From assembly GCF_018449605.1 (NCBI RefSeq), contig NZ_JAAVUW010000005.1, positions 1 through 64,000 of the forward strand: a DNA stretch of 64,000 bases, written 5' to 3'. This document shows, piece by piece, positions 49,127-58,700 of the stretch. Each line of letters begins with the position of its first letter. Positions within the stretch are counted from its first letter, which is position 1. A program made the position numbers and the translations under genes. The notes under the pieces are model-generated. The model had not been told where the DNA came from. It made no database searches and saw nothing but the letters and a program-made list of their open reading frames with translations. The stretch is from Luteibacter sp. dw_328 (GTDB lineage Bacteria; Pseudomonadota; Gammaproteobacteria; Xanthomonadales; Rhodanobacteraceae).

Positions 49127-50190
49127 TCCTCCAGCTTCGCCAGCAGTGCGCGCCAGTCCTCGCGCTCCGGCACACCCGGCTTGCGCTTACCGAACACCTG
49201 CACGATCTGCGTGCCGTCTTCCGCATAAAGCTCGAGCGAGGTCACCACGCCCTCGGGCACCGGCTTGCGTACGATCCAGCTGCTTGCGATGGCGTCGCTA
49301 CGCAGATGAAGGTTGAAGCCGTCGTCGAGCACGTTAAGCCAGGGCCCCGCCATCTTCACCGTGTGCACGGGACCGGTGTGGATCTGCACCACACCGGGCG
49401 ATCCGACGAAGATCATCAGGGGCTCGCCCCCCAGCGCCGCCGTCTCGAGCACCTGGCGTATGGCCCCGTCGTCGACACGCGTGGCGAACTCACCACCCAC
49501 CAGACGTAGCGCCTGCGTGCGCGTCACCTTGTGCTTCTTGAGCAAGGCGAAAAAATCGTGCGGGTCGCGCAGCGCGCGCCAGTGATCGCGCAATGCGTCG
49601 ACATCGACCGCGTCATCGTCCAGACGCGCGGGCAGCGGATCCTCCACGACAACGCAGTCGATCAGTGGCGACTGCACGGCCGCCGTGTAGCGGTGGACGA
49701 GCGCGCGCCAGGCCGGACGATTCGTGGCGTCGGTGACGTACACCTTGTGCACGGCTCGGCCATCACCGTCGAAGAACTGGAGGCTTTCCAGTTCGCGCCC
49801 CCGCGAGGCCTCGCGCACCGCAAAACCGTAACGCCAGTGCCGCAGGAACAGGCGCAGGTCGATTTCCTCGGCCAGCACGATGCCCATGACACCACCGATG
49901 TCGATGTTGTCGTAAGCACCCTTCTTCTCGTGAACGCAGTAAGCATTCCGCGTCAGGGCCATCACGCGGCCCAGGCCAGGCAGTTCGCGAATGAGCTCGG
50001 GGAGCTCGCCTTCGAGCCGGGTGACACCGTCGCCGACGCGGCTCGCCACGAGTGCGCCTTCGCTCACACCGAGGCGTTCTGCGGCGTCCCGTGCACGAAG
50101 CCCGGGTTCGGTTTCCCGTAGCCGACGCCAGTCGCTGATCAGTGCGGGAATATCGATACGGGGAGCGGATGGGGTGGGCATGTCTTGCAT
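49117..50190 (-). CDS. hmuS: Hemin-degrading factor (HmuS/ChuS family)
   Basis: The 357-residue cytosolic protein consists of two similar HemS/ChuX-type halves. The first carries MALTRNAYCVHEKKGAYDNI. The second carries IFVGSPGVVQIHTGPVHTVK, with a candidate heme-ligand His, followed by GPWLNVLDDGFNLHLRSDAI. Family members bind imported heme and release iron or hand heme on. Its start follows hmuR by 13 bases, with GGAG upstream. Its stop overlaps hmuT, so the order hmuR-S-T-U-V is complete. Confidence 0.93.
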   Translation of the reverse strand: MQDMPTPSAPRIDIPALISDWRRLRETEPGLRARDAAERLGVSEGALVASRVGDGVTRLEGELPELIRELPGLGRVMALTRNAYCVHEKKGAYDNIDIGGVMGIVLAEEIDLRLFLRHWRYGFAVREASRGRELESLQFFDGDGRAVHKVYVTDATNRPAWRALVHRYTAAVQSPLIDCVVVEDPLPARLDDDAVDVDALRDHWRALRDPHDFFALLKKHKVTRTQALRLVGGEFATRVDDGAIRQVLETAALGGEPLMIFVGSPGVVQIHTGPVHTVKMAGPWLNVLDDGFNLHLRSDAIASSWIVRKPVPEGVVTSLELYAEDGTQIVQVFGKRKPGVPEREDWRALLAKLEEWS

Positions 50191-50203
50191 GGCTGTCGAC
50201 TCC

Positions 50204-52510
50204 TCAGAAGGTGTAGCGGGCCGAGACGGTGACGGCGCGACCCGGCATCGTCAGGCGTTCGATCTGGGCGTTGCGTACCTGGGCATCGTCGACGCCGCCA
50301 CCCGTGGCGACGTTGGCGAGTACGCCACCATGCAGGGACCCCCAGTCCCAGTACTTACGATCGGCGAGGTTGGTGAAACCGGCCATCAGTTCCAGCGACT
50401 CGACCGGCTTCCAATGCGCGTAGAGGTCGAGTGTCGCGTAGCCCGGCGCACGGAAGGTCGTCGTGGTATCCAGACGCGACTTGCGACGCACCCCCTTGCC
50501 AAGCAACTCGAGCCCCCAGTTCTTCGCGTCGTACGAGAGACCCAGCACGGCACTGAGGGGATCGACGCTATTCAGTGGCGACCAGCCTGACTGGCCGATC
50601 ACCTGCTTGTCGCCCTTTGAGGCGGCGAGGTTGCCTTCGATGCGCCAGCCCTGCAGCGCATCGCTGAGTGCACCGAGGCGCAGGCCGCCGGACGCTTCCA
50701 CGCCCTTGATGGTTGCCTTGGGGAAGTTCACCGCCTGCATCACGATCAGAAGGTTCTGATTGAGTGCCCATTGCGGCCATTGGCTGCGGTCCAGCGTGTA
50801 ACCGCCATAGATGAAGTTGCGGTAACGGTTGTAGTACGCGCTCGCTGAGAAATAACCCAGCTCGCCATTGCCGCGAATGCCGAATTCCAGACCTTTGCTC
50901 GTTTCGGGCTTCAGCGACGGATTGGGCACGATGCCGTAAAGACGCGGAGTACCCCATGCGACGGCGAGCTCGTTATAGAGCGGCGGGCGGAAGCCTTGCG
51001 CATACTGGCCGTAGATCTCGATCGCGTCGGTGACCGCATAGGACACGCCAAGCTTCGGCGAGAACCGGCTCGCTTTCACATCGCCCAGCCCACCCTGTAC
51101 GAACGAGCTGTTGTAGTAGGGGTCGGACATGTCCGGCTTGAATGCATAGTGATCCCATCGCACACCCGGAGTGATCCGCAGCTTGCCATCCAGCAGGGCG
51201 ATCTCGTCCTGCGCGAACAACGCGTAACGGTCGGTGTCGTTCTTCGGGAAGAAGCGCAGCGGGTAGTTCTCCGGCATGTAAGGCGTATTGCTGGAGACGA
51301 TGCCCGTGCGAACGTCGCGACCTTCACCACCGAGGTCGCCCGTGGGCGTGGTGCGCGACACTTCCATGCCATAGGCGATCCGCTGCTCGACACTGCCACC
51401 AGTGATCGATTTGAACAGGGTCAGCTTGCCGCCGAAGAGACGTTCGTCGAGATTGCTGAGATAGAGACGGTCGTAAGTAGCGTTGCGAGACGGCACGTAG
51501 GCAAGCGTACGCGTGGTCGATTCGGTCTCGGATTTCTGCCAGTAGACGTCCCATTCGAGGCGGTCGGCGACGCCCAGATCGATGTTCGCGTACCGCTGAC
51601 CCACGGAGATGCGTGCACGCGTTGCGCGATCATTCGCCTGGTCGCTGAGCAGGCGCGTCGTTCCGGCCTGGCCCAGCGCGCTGAGTACATCGGTGTTGAC
51701 GTTATTGCGATACAGGTCGGCGGTGACCCGGTCTTCCCGACCGGATGGCGCCACATGCACGTACTTGCCGAGCACACTGGTGGTGTTCTGCGAAAGGGGG
51801 TCCGGCCGCGTGCGCAGGTAGTTCGACGTGTCGACATCGCCCTTGTTGTTCAGGCCGCTGGCTTCACGGTGATCGGCAACGAACACGATGCCGTTGGTCG
51901 GCGTACCCCCGGCGAGCGTCAGTGAGGTACCAAGGGAGCGATCCGCGCTGCTATAGCGTTCCTTCACTGAGACATAGACGTCCTTGCCGTCGCGAAGGTA
52001 GTCCGACGGATCCTTCGTCACGTAGCGAACTGTGCCGCCCAACGCGTCGGAGGGGTCCAGTGCCGAAGCCGGCCCCCGAATGATTTCCACGCTTTTCAGC
52101 GTGTCGGGATCGACGAAGCTGCGGCCCGCACGCATACCGGTGGTCGAGAAGCCGAACGAGCTCGACGCCGACACACCGTCGGTAAGGATGGCGACGCGGT
52201 TGCCGTCGAGGCCCCGGATGTTGAAGCTGTCCAGGCCCCAGCGGCCGGCCGTGCCGACGGCGGAAACGCCCGGCTCGTATTTCACGAGGTCACGGATGTC
52301 GGCGACGAGGTGCCGATCCATCTTCTGCCGGTCGATGACCGACACCGTGGCCGGCACGTCGAACTTGAAGGCCGATCCGATGGCCGTGACGGTGATCCGC
52401 GGCAGGTCGTCGGTGTTCGTCGTGGGAACGACTGCATCGGCGGAAAGGGCGGCGAGCGGGCAGGCGATAGCCGCGCCGATGAGCGCAGCGAGGACATTCT
52501 TTGGCAACAC
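50204..52510 (-). CDS. hmuR: TonB-dependent heme/hemoglobin receptor
   Basis: The 768-residue outer-membrane receptor has a signal peptide (about 1-24), a TonB-box-like start (LPRITVTAIG) and a plug domain (GLDSFNIRGLDGNRVAILTDGV, VEIIRGPASAL). A 22-strand barrel ends in VTVSARYTF. Receptors of this group extract heme at the cell surface. The GTG at 52510 is chosen because GAAGGAAG lies 6 bases upstream; a TTG at 52528 is the alternative. A Fur-type operator overlaps its promoter. It is the first gene of the hmu operon. Confidence 0.92.
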   Translation of the reverse strand: MLPKNVLAALIGAAIACPLAALSADAVVPTTNTDDLPRITVTAIGSAFKFDVPATVSVIDRQKMDRHLVADIRDLVKYEPGVSAVGTAGRWGLDSFNIRGLDGNRVAILTDGVSASSSFGFSTTGMRAGRSFVDPDTLKSVEIIRGPASALDPSDALGGTVRYVTKDPSDYLRDGKDVYVSVKERYSSADRSLGTSLTLAGGTPTNGIVFVADHREASGLNNKGDVDTSNYLRTRPDPLSQNTTSVLGKYVHVAPSGREDRVTADLYRNNVNTDVLSALGQAGTTRLLSDQANDRATRARISVGQRYANIDLGVADRLEWDVYWQKSETESTTRTLAYVPSRNATYDRLYLSNLDERLFGGKLTLFKSITGGSVEQRIAYGMEVSRTTPTGDLGGEGRDVRTGIVSSNTPYMPENYPLRFFPKNDTDRYALFAQDEIALLDGKLRITPGVRWDHYAFKPDMSDPYYNSSFVQGGLGDVKASRFSPKLGVSYAVTDAIEIYGQYAQGFRPPLYNELAVAWGTPRLYGIVPNPSLKPETSKGLEFGIRGNGELGYFSASAYYNRYRNFIYGGYTLDRSQWPQWALNQNLLIVMQAVNFPKATIKGVEASGGLRLGALSDALQGWRIEGNLAASKGDKQVIGQSGWSPLNSVDPLSAVLGLSYDAKNWGLELLGKGVRRKSRLDTTTTFRAPGYATLDLYAHWKPVESLELMAGFTNLADRKYWDWGSLHGGVLANVATGGGVDDAQVRNAQIERLTMPGRAVTVSARYTF

Positions 52511-52640
52511 GTGGTGCTTCCTTCGCAAGGTCGTGGCCGTGAAGACACGGTTCGGGAGCTTGCGAAGGAGGCATCGTGCCTCCGGCTGGCGGCCGGTTCG
52601 GGGAGAGTTCGCGCCGCCTCAGGGGCGACGTGAGAGCATC

Positions 52641-52669
52641 TTAATAAGAATGGTTCTTATTCACAACAA
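52641..52669 (-). promoter_or_regulatory. Fur-regulated promoter of the hmu operon
   Basis: On the minus strand, TTGTTG (52669-52664), a 17-base spacer and TATTAA (52646-52641) form a sigma-70 promoter. A perfect 8-3-8 palindrome AATAAGAA / TTCTTATT (52643-52661) covers the spacer and -10, matching Fur boxes. Binding of Fe-Fur would block transcription in iron-rich cells. Confidence 0.8.
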
Positions 52670-52671
52670 GA

Positions 52672-53769
52672 TCATGCGATGTCGATGCGCGCCGTCGATT
52701 CGGGGTCGAAGAAATGCAGACGCTCGGCGTGGAAGCCCAACGCGATGTCGCTTCCCGGCTGCACCGTGGAGTACGGCGGAACCCGCGACACAAGCTCATC
52801 GCCTGCGTGACGCATGTTGAGGAAAACCTCATTACCCACGGGTTCGACGACGTCGACATGCGCTTTGAAGCGCTCTTCCACCGCGGGATGATCCGCCACG
52901 GTAAGCAGATCTTCCGGACGAATGCCAACCACCAGCGGTTTGTCGACATACGCCGCAAGCGCGGACGCGTCGGTGCCGAGCAATACCGTGCCCTCCTTCA
53001 TCTCCAGGCGAAGCCCATCGGCGCGGCGCAACGTACCGTGGAACAGGTTCATCGCCGGACTACCCAGGAAACCGGCCACGAACAGATTGGCCGGCTTGTT
53101 GTAGAGATTCATCGGCGTGTCGAGTTGCTGGATGACGCCGCCGTTGAGCACGACGATGCGCTGGCCCAGGGTCATGGCCTCGATCTGGTCGTGCGTGACG
53201 TAGACCATGGTGGCGCCGACGCGGCGATGGATGCGCGCGATTTCCACACGGGTCGACAGGCGCAGCTTCGCGTCGAGGTTGGATAGCGGCTCATCGAGCA
53301 GAAAGACCGACGGATCGCGCACCATGGCGCGGCCAAGGGCGACGCGCTGTCGCTGTCCACCCGAAAGCGCTGCGGGCCGATGATCGAGGCGCTCATCGAG
53401 ACCGAGCATCCCGGACGCTGTTGCCACGCGTCGATCGATCTCTTCCTTGGCGGTGCCGCGCAGGCGCAGGCCGAAGCCAAGGTTCTCGCGCACTGTCATG
53501 TGCGGGTACAACGCATAGTTCTGGAAGACCATGGCGATGTCTCGGTCCTTCGGCGGGACATCGTTGATCACGCGGTCACCAATCATCATGGTGCCCCCGG
53601 AGATCGACTCGAGGCCGGCGATCATGCGCAGCAGCGTCGTCTTGCCGCAGCCTGACGGACCGACCAGCACCAGGAGTTCACCGTCGGCGATCTCGAAGCT
53701 TGCCTCCTTCAGTGCCACGTGGCCGTTCGGATAAACCTTGCGCACCTTGTCCAGGCGGACCGCTGCCAT
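52672..53769 (-). CDS. ugpC: UgpC/MalK-type sugar ABC transporter ATP-binding protein
   Basis: The 365-residue ATPase has Walker A GPSGCGKTT, signature LSGGQRQRVALGRAM, Walker B VFLLDEPLSNLD and a C-terminal TOBE/regulatory domain (VVGIRPEDL ... VEPVGNEVFLNMRHAG). Proteins of this type energise sugar or glycerol-phosphate importers. No permease or binding protein lies nearby, so it probably serves several importers, as MsiK does. The ATG at 53769 fits the family start. A LacI-type operator covers its promoter, and glk lies divergent. This context suggests sugar control. Confidence 0.92.
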   Translation of the reverse strand: MAAVRLDKVRKVYPNGHVALKEASFEIADGELLVLVGPSGCGKTTLLRMIAGLESISGGTMMIGDRVINDVPPKDRDIAMVFQNYALYPHMTVRENLGFGLRLRGTAKEEIDRRVATASGMLGLDERLDHRPAALSGGQRQRVALGRAMVRDPSVFLLDEPLSNLDAKLRLSTRVEIARIHRRVGATMVYVTHDQIEAMTLGQRIVVLNGGVIQQLDTPMNLYNKPANLFVAGFLGSPAMNLFHGTLRRADGLRLEMKEGTVLLGTDASALAAYVDKPLVVGIRPEDLLTVADHPAVEERFKAHVDVVEPVGNEVFLNMRHAGDELVSRVPPYSTVQPGSDIALGFHAERLHFFDPESTARIDIA

Positions 53770-53834
53770 CACTAACTCTCCCGTTGGGTCCCGGTCTGTC
53801 AGGCAACTGCCTGCCATTGACCCGGGCAATGCGG

Positions 53835-53863
53835 TATTCTGCCGACGTAATCGTTTACGTCAA
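53835..53863 (-). promoter_or_regulatory. LacI-type operator overlapping the ugpC promoter
   Basis: GACGTAA TCGT TTACGTC (53844-53861) is a perfect inverted repeat with the central CG of LacI-family operators. On the minus strand TTGACG (53863-53858) and AGAATA (53840-53835) are 17 bases apart, so the operator lies between -35 and -10. It may also affect the divergent glk gene. Confidence 0.65.
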
Positions 53864-53994
53864 AGTGTCGGTTAGCCTCTCACACCCTGGAAGCCCTGCG
53901 CGCGTCAACGCAATGCAGAGCAAACCGTCACTAGACGCCAGCCCCCTCGCGAGGCACCCTTGCGAGCTTCCGTGACATGACAGGTTTCCCAAAC

Positions 53995-55035
53995 ATGGCC
54001 AACGTAAGCGCCAAGGCGCCTACCCTGCTCGCCGATCTCGGCGGCACCAACGTGCGCTTCGGCATCGCGCATCCGGATGAAGATCAACCGCTTATCCAGG
54101 AGAGCGTGCGCAAGTACCACGTCAAGGACTACGCCTCCCTCGGTGACGCCGCCAAGCAGTACTTCAAGGATGCCGGGCATGAGGCGCAGCGCGCCATCAT
54201 CGCCGCCGCTGGCCGCATCGATAACGGCGAGACCGTCAAGGTCACCAACAATCCCTGGGCCATCTCGGCCAAGAGCCTCGCCAAGGAACTGGACCTCGAG
54301 TGGGTCCACCTCGTGAACGATTTCGCCGCCCAGTCCATGGCGGTGATGCTGATGACCGACGAGAAGACCGCCGATGGCCACCAGGACCTGGTGCCGGTCG
54401 GCAAGCTGGCTGTGCCGAAGATCGGTGCCAAGGACGAGCAGACCTTCGTCGTCGTCGGCCCGGGCACGGGCCTGGGCGTGGGTGGCCTGCTCATCCGCGG
54501 TGACAAGGTCAGCGTGCTGCAGACCGAAGGCGGTCACGCCGGCTTCGCTGCGCACAGCGCCGAAGACATCGAGATCCTCAAGGTGCTCAACCTGCGCTAC
54601 GGCCGCGTCTCCAATGAGCGCCTGATCTGCGGCCAGGGCCTCGTGAACCTTTACGAAGCCATCTGCGAGATCTCCGGACAGAAGCCGCAGGAAGGCATCA
54701 CGCCCGAAGAAATCACCAAGCGCGCCGCCGATCCCACCTGCCCCATGTGCGAGCGCGCGGTCGAAACCTTCGCCGGTATCTTCGGCAGCGTCGCAGGCGA
54801 CCTCGTGCTGACGCTCGGCGCGTGGGACGGTGTCTACCTCACCGGTGGCATGACCCCGATCCTCCTGCCGTGGATCCAGAAGGGCAATTTCCGCGAGCGC
54901 TTCGAAGCCAAGGGCCGCTTCCGCGACACGATGGAACAGGTGCCCACGCAGGCGATCATGAACCCGGAGCCGGGCCTGATCGGTGGTGCCGCGCTGGCGA
55001 TCGTGGAAGCTGGTGGTACGCCGCTTCGTCGTTGA
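53995..55035 (+). CDS. glk: Glucokinase
   Basis: The 346-residue enzyme has the N-terminal phosphate loop LLADLGGTNVRFG (11-23), the catalytic region LVNDFAAQSMAV and the second phosphate motif VVVGPGTGLGVGGL. The sugar-binding stretch EGGHAGFAAHS follows. It phosphorylates glucose with ATP for glycolysis or the Entner-Doudoroff pathway. This is the E. coli-like Glk family rather than the ROK type. The ATG at 53995 matches the family. It is divergent from ugpC and ends 9 bases from the convergent antitoxin stop. Confidence 0.95.
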   Translation: MANVSAKAPTLLADLGGTNVRFGIAHPDEDQPLIQESVRKYHVKDYASLGDAAKQYFKDAGHEAQRAIIAAAGRIDNGETVKVTNNPWAISAKSLAKELDLEWVHLVNDFAAQSMAVMLMTDEKTADGHQDLVPVGKLAVPKIGAKDEQTFVVVGPGTGLGVGGLLIRGDKVSVLQTEGGHAGFAAHSAEDIEILKVLNLRYGRVSNERLICGQGLVNLYEAICEISGQKPQEGITPEEITKRAADPTCPMCERAVETFAGIFGSVAGDLVLTLGAWDGVYLTGGMTPILLPWIQKGNFRERFEAKGRFRDTMEQVPTQAIMNPEPGLIGGAALAIVEAGGTPLRR

Positions 55036-55044
55036 GTGAAAACA

Positions 55045-55329
55045 TCATGTCGCGCGCAGGTGCAGACCTAGCGCGCGCATGACGCGCATCACGGTTGCGA
55101 ACTCCGGATTGCCGTCCACGGAAAGTGCGCGGTAGAGACCTTCCCTGGAAATGCCCGCTGCGCGCGAAACGCGGCTCATGCCGCGTGCACGCGCGATGTC
55201 GCCCAGAGCAGCACGAATGAGGCTGCCGTCGCCCGGATCCTCCTCGAGGCTCGCGTTGAGATAGACCATTTGATCGGCCTCGCTGACGAGATGATCGACG
55301 GGATCCCAGCGAGTGAACTTCTCTTGCAT
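55045..55329 (-). CDS. Antitoxin of a RelE/HigB-type system (helix-turn-helix)
   Basis: The 94-residue protein matches addiction-module antidotes. The N-terminus FTRWDPVDHL is followed by an acidic region (EEDPGDGSL) and a helix-turn-helix (MSRVSRAAGISREGLYRALS, about 57-76), ending NPEFATVMRVMRALGLHL. It should neutralise the upstream toxin and repress the operon through the palindrome at 55638-55653. ATG codons at 55344 and 55329 are both possible; the second matches the family. The toxin frame runs 154-169 bases into this gene. Confidence 0.88.
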   Translation of the reverse strand: MQEKFTRWDPVDHLVSEADQMVYLNASLEEDPGDGSLIRAALGDIARARGMSRVSRAAGISREGLYRALSVDGNPEFATVMRVMRALGLHLRAT

Positions 55330-55628
55330 GCTTGCTTGTCCCATGCTTTTGCGAGCTTCGCTGCCCGCAGTATGTCGTCCTGCTGCGTACGCTTATCGCC
55401 ACCGCAAAGAAGGACGATAAGTTCCGTCGCCCGGCGAATGAAGTACACGCGGTAGCCAGGCCCGTAGTCGATGCGCATTTCGCGAACACCTTCGCCTACA
55501 TGCTTTACGTCGCCCAAGTGACCGAGCGACATGCGACGAAGTCGAATATTTACTCGCCCCCGCACCTCGCGGTCGCGAAGGCTGCAAAGCCAGCGGCGAA
55601 ATGTCTCGTTATGGATAATCTCGTACAT
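55176..55628 (-). CDS. RelE/ParE-superfamily toxin with extended C-terminus
   Basis: The first ~97 residues are a complete toxin of the HigB/addiction-module-killer type: FRRWLCSLRDREVRGRVNIRLRRMSLGHLGD, EMRIDYGPGYRVYF and IVLLCGGDKRTQQDDILRAAKLAKAW. Such toxins normally stop here. In this gene the frame continues for about 53 more residues of unrelated composition, reading through the antitoxin start in another frame. The extension looks like loss of the original stop codon or a small indel. The toxin would cleave ribosome-bound mRNA if active. The ATG at 55628 fits the family. Confidence 0.82.
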   Translation of the reverse strand: MYEIIHNETFRRWLCSLRDREVRGRVNIRLRRMSLGHLGDVKHVGEGVREMRIDYGPGYRVYFIRRATELIVLLCGGDKRTQQDDILRAAKLAKAWDKQACKRSSLAGIPSIISSARPIKWSISTRASRRIRATAASFVLLWATSRVHAA

Positions 55629-55637
55629 GGAGCGAAC

Positions 55638-55653
55638 GTAACCCATAAGTTAC
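55638..55653 (-). promoter_or_regulatory. Operator-like palindrome before the toxin gene
   Basis: GTAAC and GTTAC flank six bases. Together with the repeat of CCATGGGTAAC at 55659-55669, it forms paired sites just upstream of the toxin ATG, where the antitoxin would bind. A TTGTAA (-35) and TAACTT (-10) 18 bases apart overlap it. Confidence 0.5.
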
Positions 55654-55740
55654 GTTATGTTACCCATGGATTACAAGTTGCGCGTGTGACACCGACGCGA
55701 ATGAAGGGCGCATGGCACCCTTATGGTCGAGAATGTTTCG

Positions 55741-58700
55741 TCACGCCGAAGGCGCGAGCAACGCGTCCAGATCACTCTCGTCGAAGCTGAGGCGCTCTCG
55801 ACTCCCACCACCCTCGAGCACGGCATCGGCAAGCTCGGCCTTGCGAGCCTTCAACTCCTCGATGCGTTCTTCGACGGTGCCGGCGGTGATCAGGCGATAG
55901 ACGAAGACAGGCTTGTCCTGGCCGATGCGATGCGCGCGGTCGCTTGCCTGTGCTTCGGCGGCGGGGTTCCACCACGGGTCGTAGTGGATGACCGTATCGG
56001 CGCTGGTCAGGTTGAGGCCGACGCCGCCGGCCTTCAACGAAAGCAAAAACAGCGGCACTTCGCCATCCTGGAAACGCTGCACGGGTTCGGCGCGGTCGCG
56101 CGTCTCACCGGTGAGCGTGACGTAGCTGAGGCGACGACGGTCGAGCTCGACGGCGATCAGCTTGAGCATCTCGGTGAACTGACTGAACAGCAGGACACGG
56201 CGGCCTTCGGCGAGCAGCGCCGGGAGCATGTCCATCAAGAGTTCGAACTTGGCCGACTCACGCACACCGCGTGCCGCTTCGAGCTTCACCAGCCGTGGAT
56301 CGCAACAGACCTGACGTAACTTGAGCAACGCATCGAGAACGATGATGCCGCTGTGCGCAATGCCACGCTGTGCAATGACCTCGCGCAACTCTTCGGCGAG
56401 CGACAGGCGCAGGCTTTCATAGAGGTCGCGCTGCTTCGGCTCCATGACGACGCGACGGGTGATCTCCGTCTTTGCCGGCAATTCGGACGCGACCTGGGCT
56501 TTCGTGCGACGCAGGATGAAGGGTGCGATGCGGCGATTCAGCCGCTCCTGGCATTCGACGTCCTGGTGCTTTTCGATCGGGCCGCGGTAGTGACGACGGA
56601 ACGCACCCTCGTCGCCCAGCAAACCCGGTACGGCGAGATCCACCTGCGACCAGAGTTCGCCCAGATGATTCTCAAGCGGTGTGCCTGTGAGGCACAGGCA
56701 GCGCGGCACCTTCAGCGTGAGCAGCGCACGACGTGCCTGCGTACGAGGATTCTTAACCTGCTGGGCTTCATCGAGTACGACCAGCGAGAACGGCTGTTTC
56801 TTCAGCGTCTCCACGTCGCGCGGCAACAAGGCGTACGTCGTCAGGACGACGTCGTACTCACCCATGTGTGCGAACGTTTCCGCACGCTGCGGACCGTGCA
56901 GCGCCAGCAGGCGCAGGCTCGGCGCGAACTTCGCAACTTCGGAAACCCAGTTGGGAACGAGGCTGGTCGGCACGACGACGAGCGCGGGCGCCATCAGGGA
57001 GCCTGCCTCCTTGAGAGCAAGCAGATGCGTGATGAGCTGCAAGGTCTTGCCCAGGCCCATGTCGTCCGCGAGCACGCCACCGGTGCCGGCTTCTGCCAGC
57101 GCATTCATCCAGCGCAGGCCGTCGCGCTGGTAGCCGCGCAGTTCGGCGTTGAGGCCGGCGGGCACGGCGTCGCTTGCGCGTTCGGCGGCTTCGCGCAGGC
57201 GCTTGGTAAACCCACGTAGTCGCTCAGGCGCTTCGAATGAGCCGCCACTGGGCAACGCCTGCACGAGTTCTTCGAGACGGCCCGCCTGCACGCGCGGCAG
57301 ATGCAGCTGTTGACGCGGCTTTTCGAGGTACTCGGCCAGAGGCGCGAGCAGACCACGCAACTCCTTCAGCCTTACAGGCACCCGGCGCCGCTCATCGACA
57401 GGCGCATACCAGACGGAATCTTCTGCCTCACCCGGAGCGGGGCTGAGGCTGAGCTGATGTTCGGCCAGCGCCTGCGCAACGGCGGGCAGGAGGTTGACCC
57501 GCTTGCCTTCGACATCGATGCCGATTTCCAGATCGAACGCTTGATCGGCATCGTCTTCGTTGGCCTTGCCATACCAGCGCACCGGTCCTTCGAGCACCTC
57601 GAAAGGGAAGCTGGGCGCGTACTCGAGCAGGAAGCCATCGGCCTCGAGCTTCGGTCGCAGCGCCAGCCAGCGTGCAGGTGTATTGACTTCGAGGGCGCCA
57701 GCGTAGCCCTTGCCGGGAAACAGCCACGCGTCATCGGGCAACGTGTCGGCCATGTCCCACGGGAGGCCCTCAGTGTCCACGGCGGGATTGAGGCCCGCCG
57801 TCTCGAGGGTTTCCATCGTCGAGAGTTCTTCCGCACGGCGACGACAAATCTCGAGCAGCACGCCGTTACGCACACGACGCACCAGCGGCTCGCCCCCGCG
57901 GCCGGGCAAGCGCTCTCCCGCGTAGTCGAACGCGAGGCGGCCGTACGCCAGCGGAGGGGTGCCAGCGGCCAGGCGCGCGTGGCGTGTGAGCGCATGCAGG
58001 ACGAGGACAGGCCTCGGCGACACCTCGGCACGACGCATCTCACCGAACACCTGCGGCGCAGGCACGCGCGGACCCATCGGCGTCGATGCCAGCTCGGCGC
58101 GAAACACGGCCGTGTTCTCGGGCGCCAGCGGTGGCAGGTCGAGCCAGGCACTCTCGCCGACATCGGCTTCGAGCGGACCGACTTCCGCGTGCTCGGCGTC
58201 GAGGAACCAGAGCGAACCGATGCGGAACAGTCGCTGGCTCGCGGGTACGGCCGGCACCAGCTTCTGGCCGCCGTCCTTCTCCAGGTTCCAGCGCCACTTC
58301 AACGGGTGCGGCTTCCCGCGGGAGAGATGCAGGCCCGCCACGCCACCGAAGAAGCAGGGCGCGGCGTCGAGGATGTCGGCAAGAAGATGGTCGCCCAGCG
58401 AGCCGGCAAAGCGAGCGTAGCTTCGGCTCTTGCGTAGCGTCTGCGGCAGGCCAAGCAGGGTCGCCGCAAGGCGACGCTCGGTGTCCGTCAGCGGGGCATC
58501 GGGAAGATGGCGGCTATCGAGTGGAATCGGCCGCGAGTAGCGGCCATCGGCGCCGAGCGTGAGCAGCACGGGCGCCACGTCCAGTCGCGCCGCCGGCTCG
58601 TGGTCATCGTTGATGGCCTCGAGGAAGAAGCCGAGCACGCTGCGCTCGCCCGCCACGGCCGGCTCGGCCTGGCCGAGCACGCGCTGCCACGCCAGCGGCA

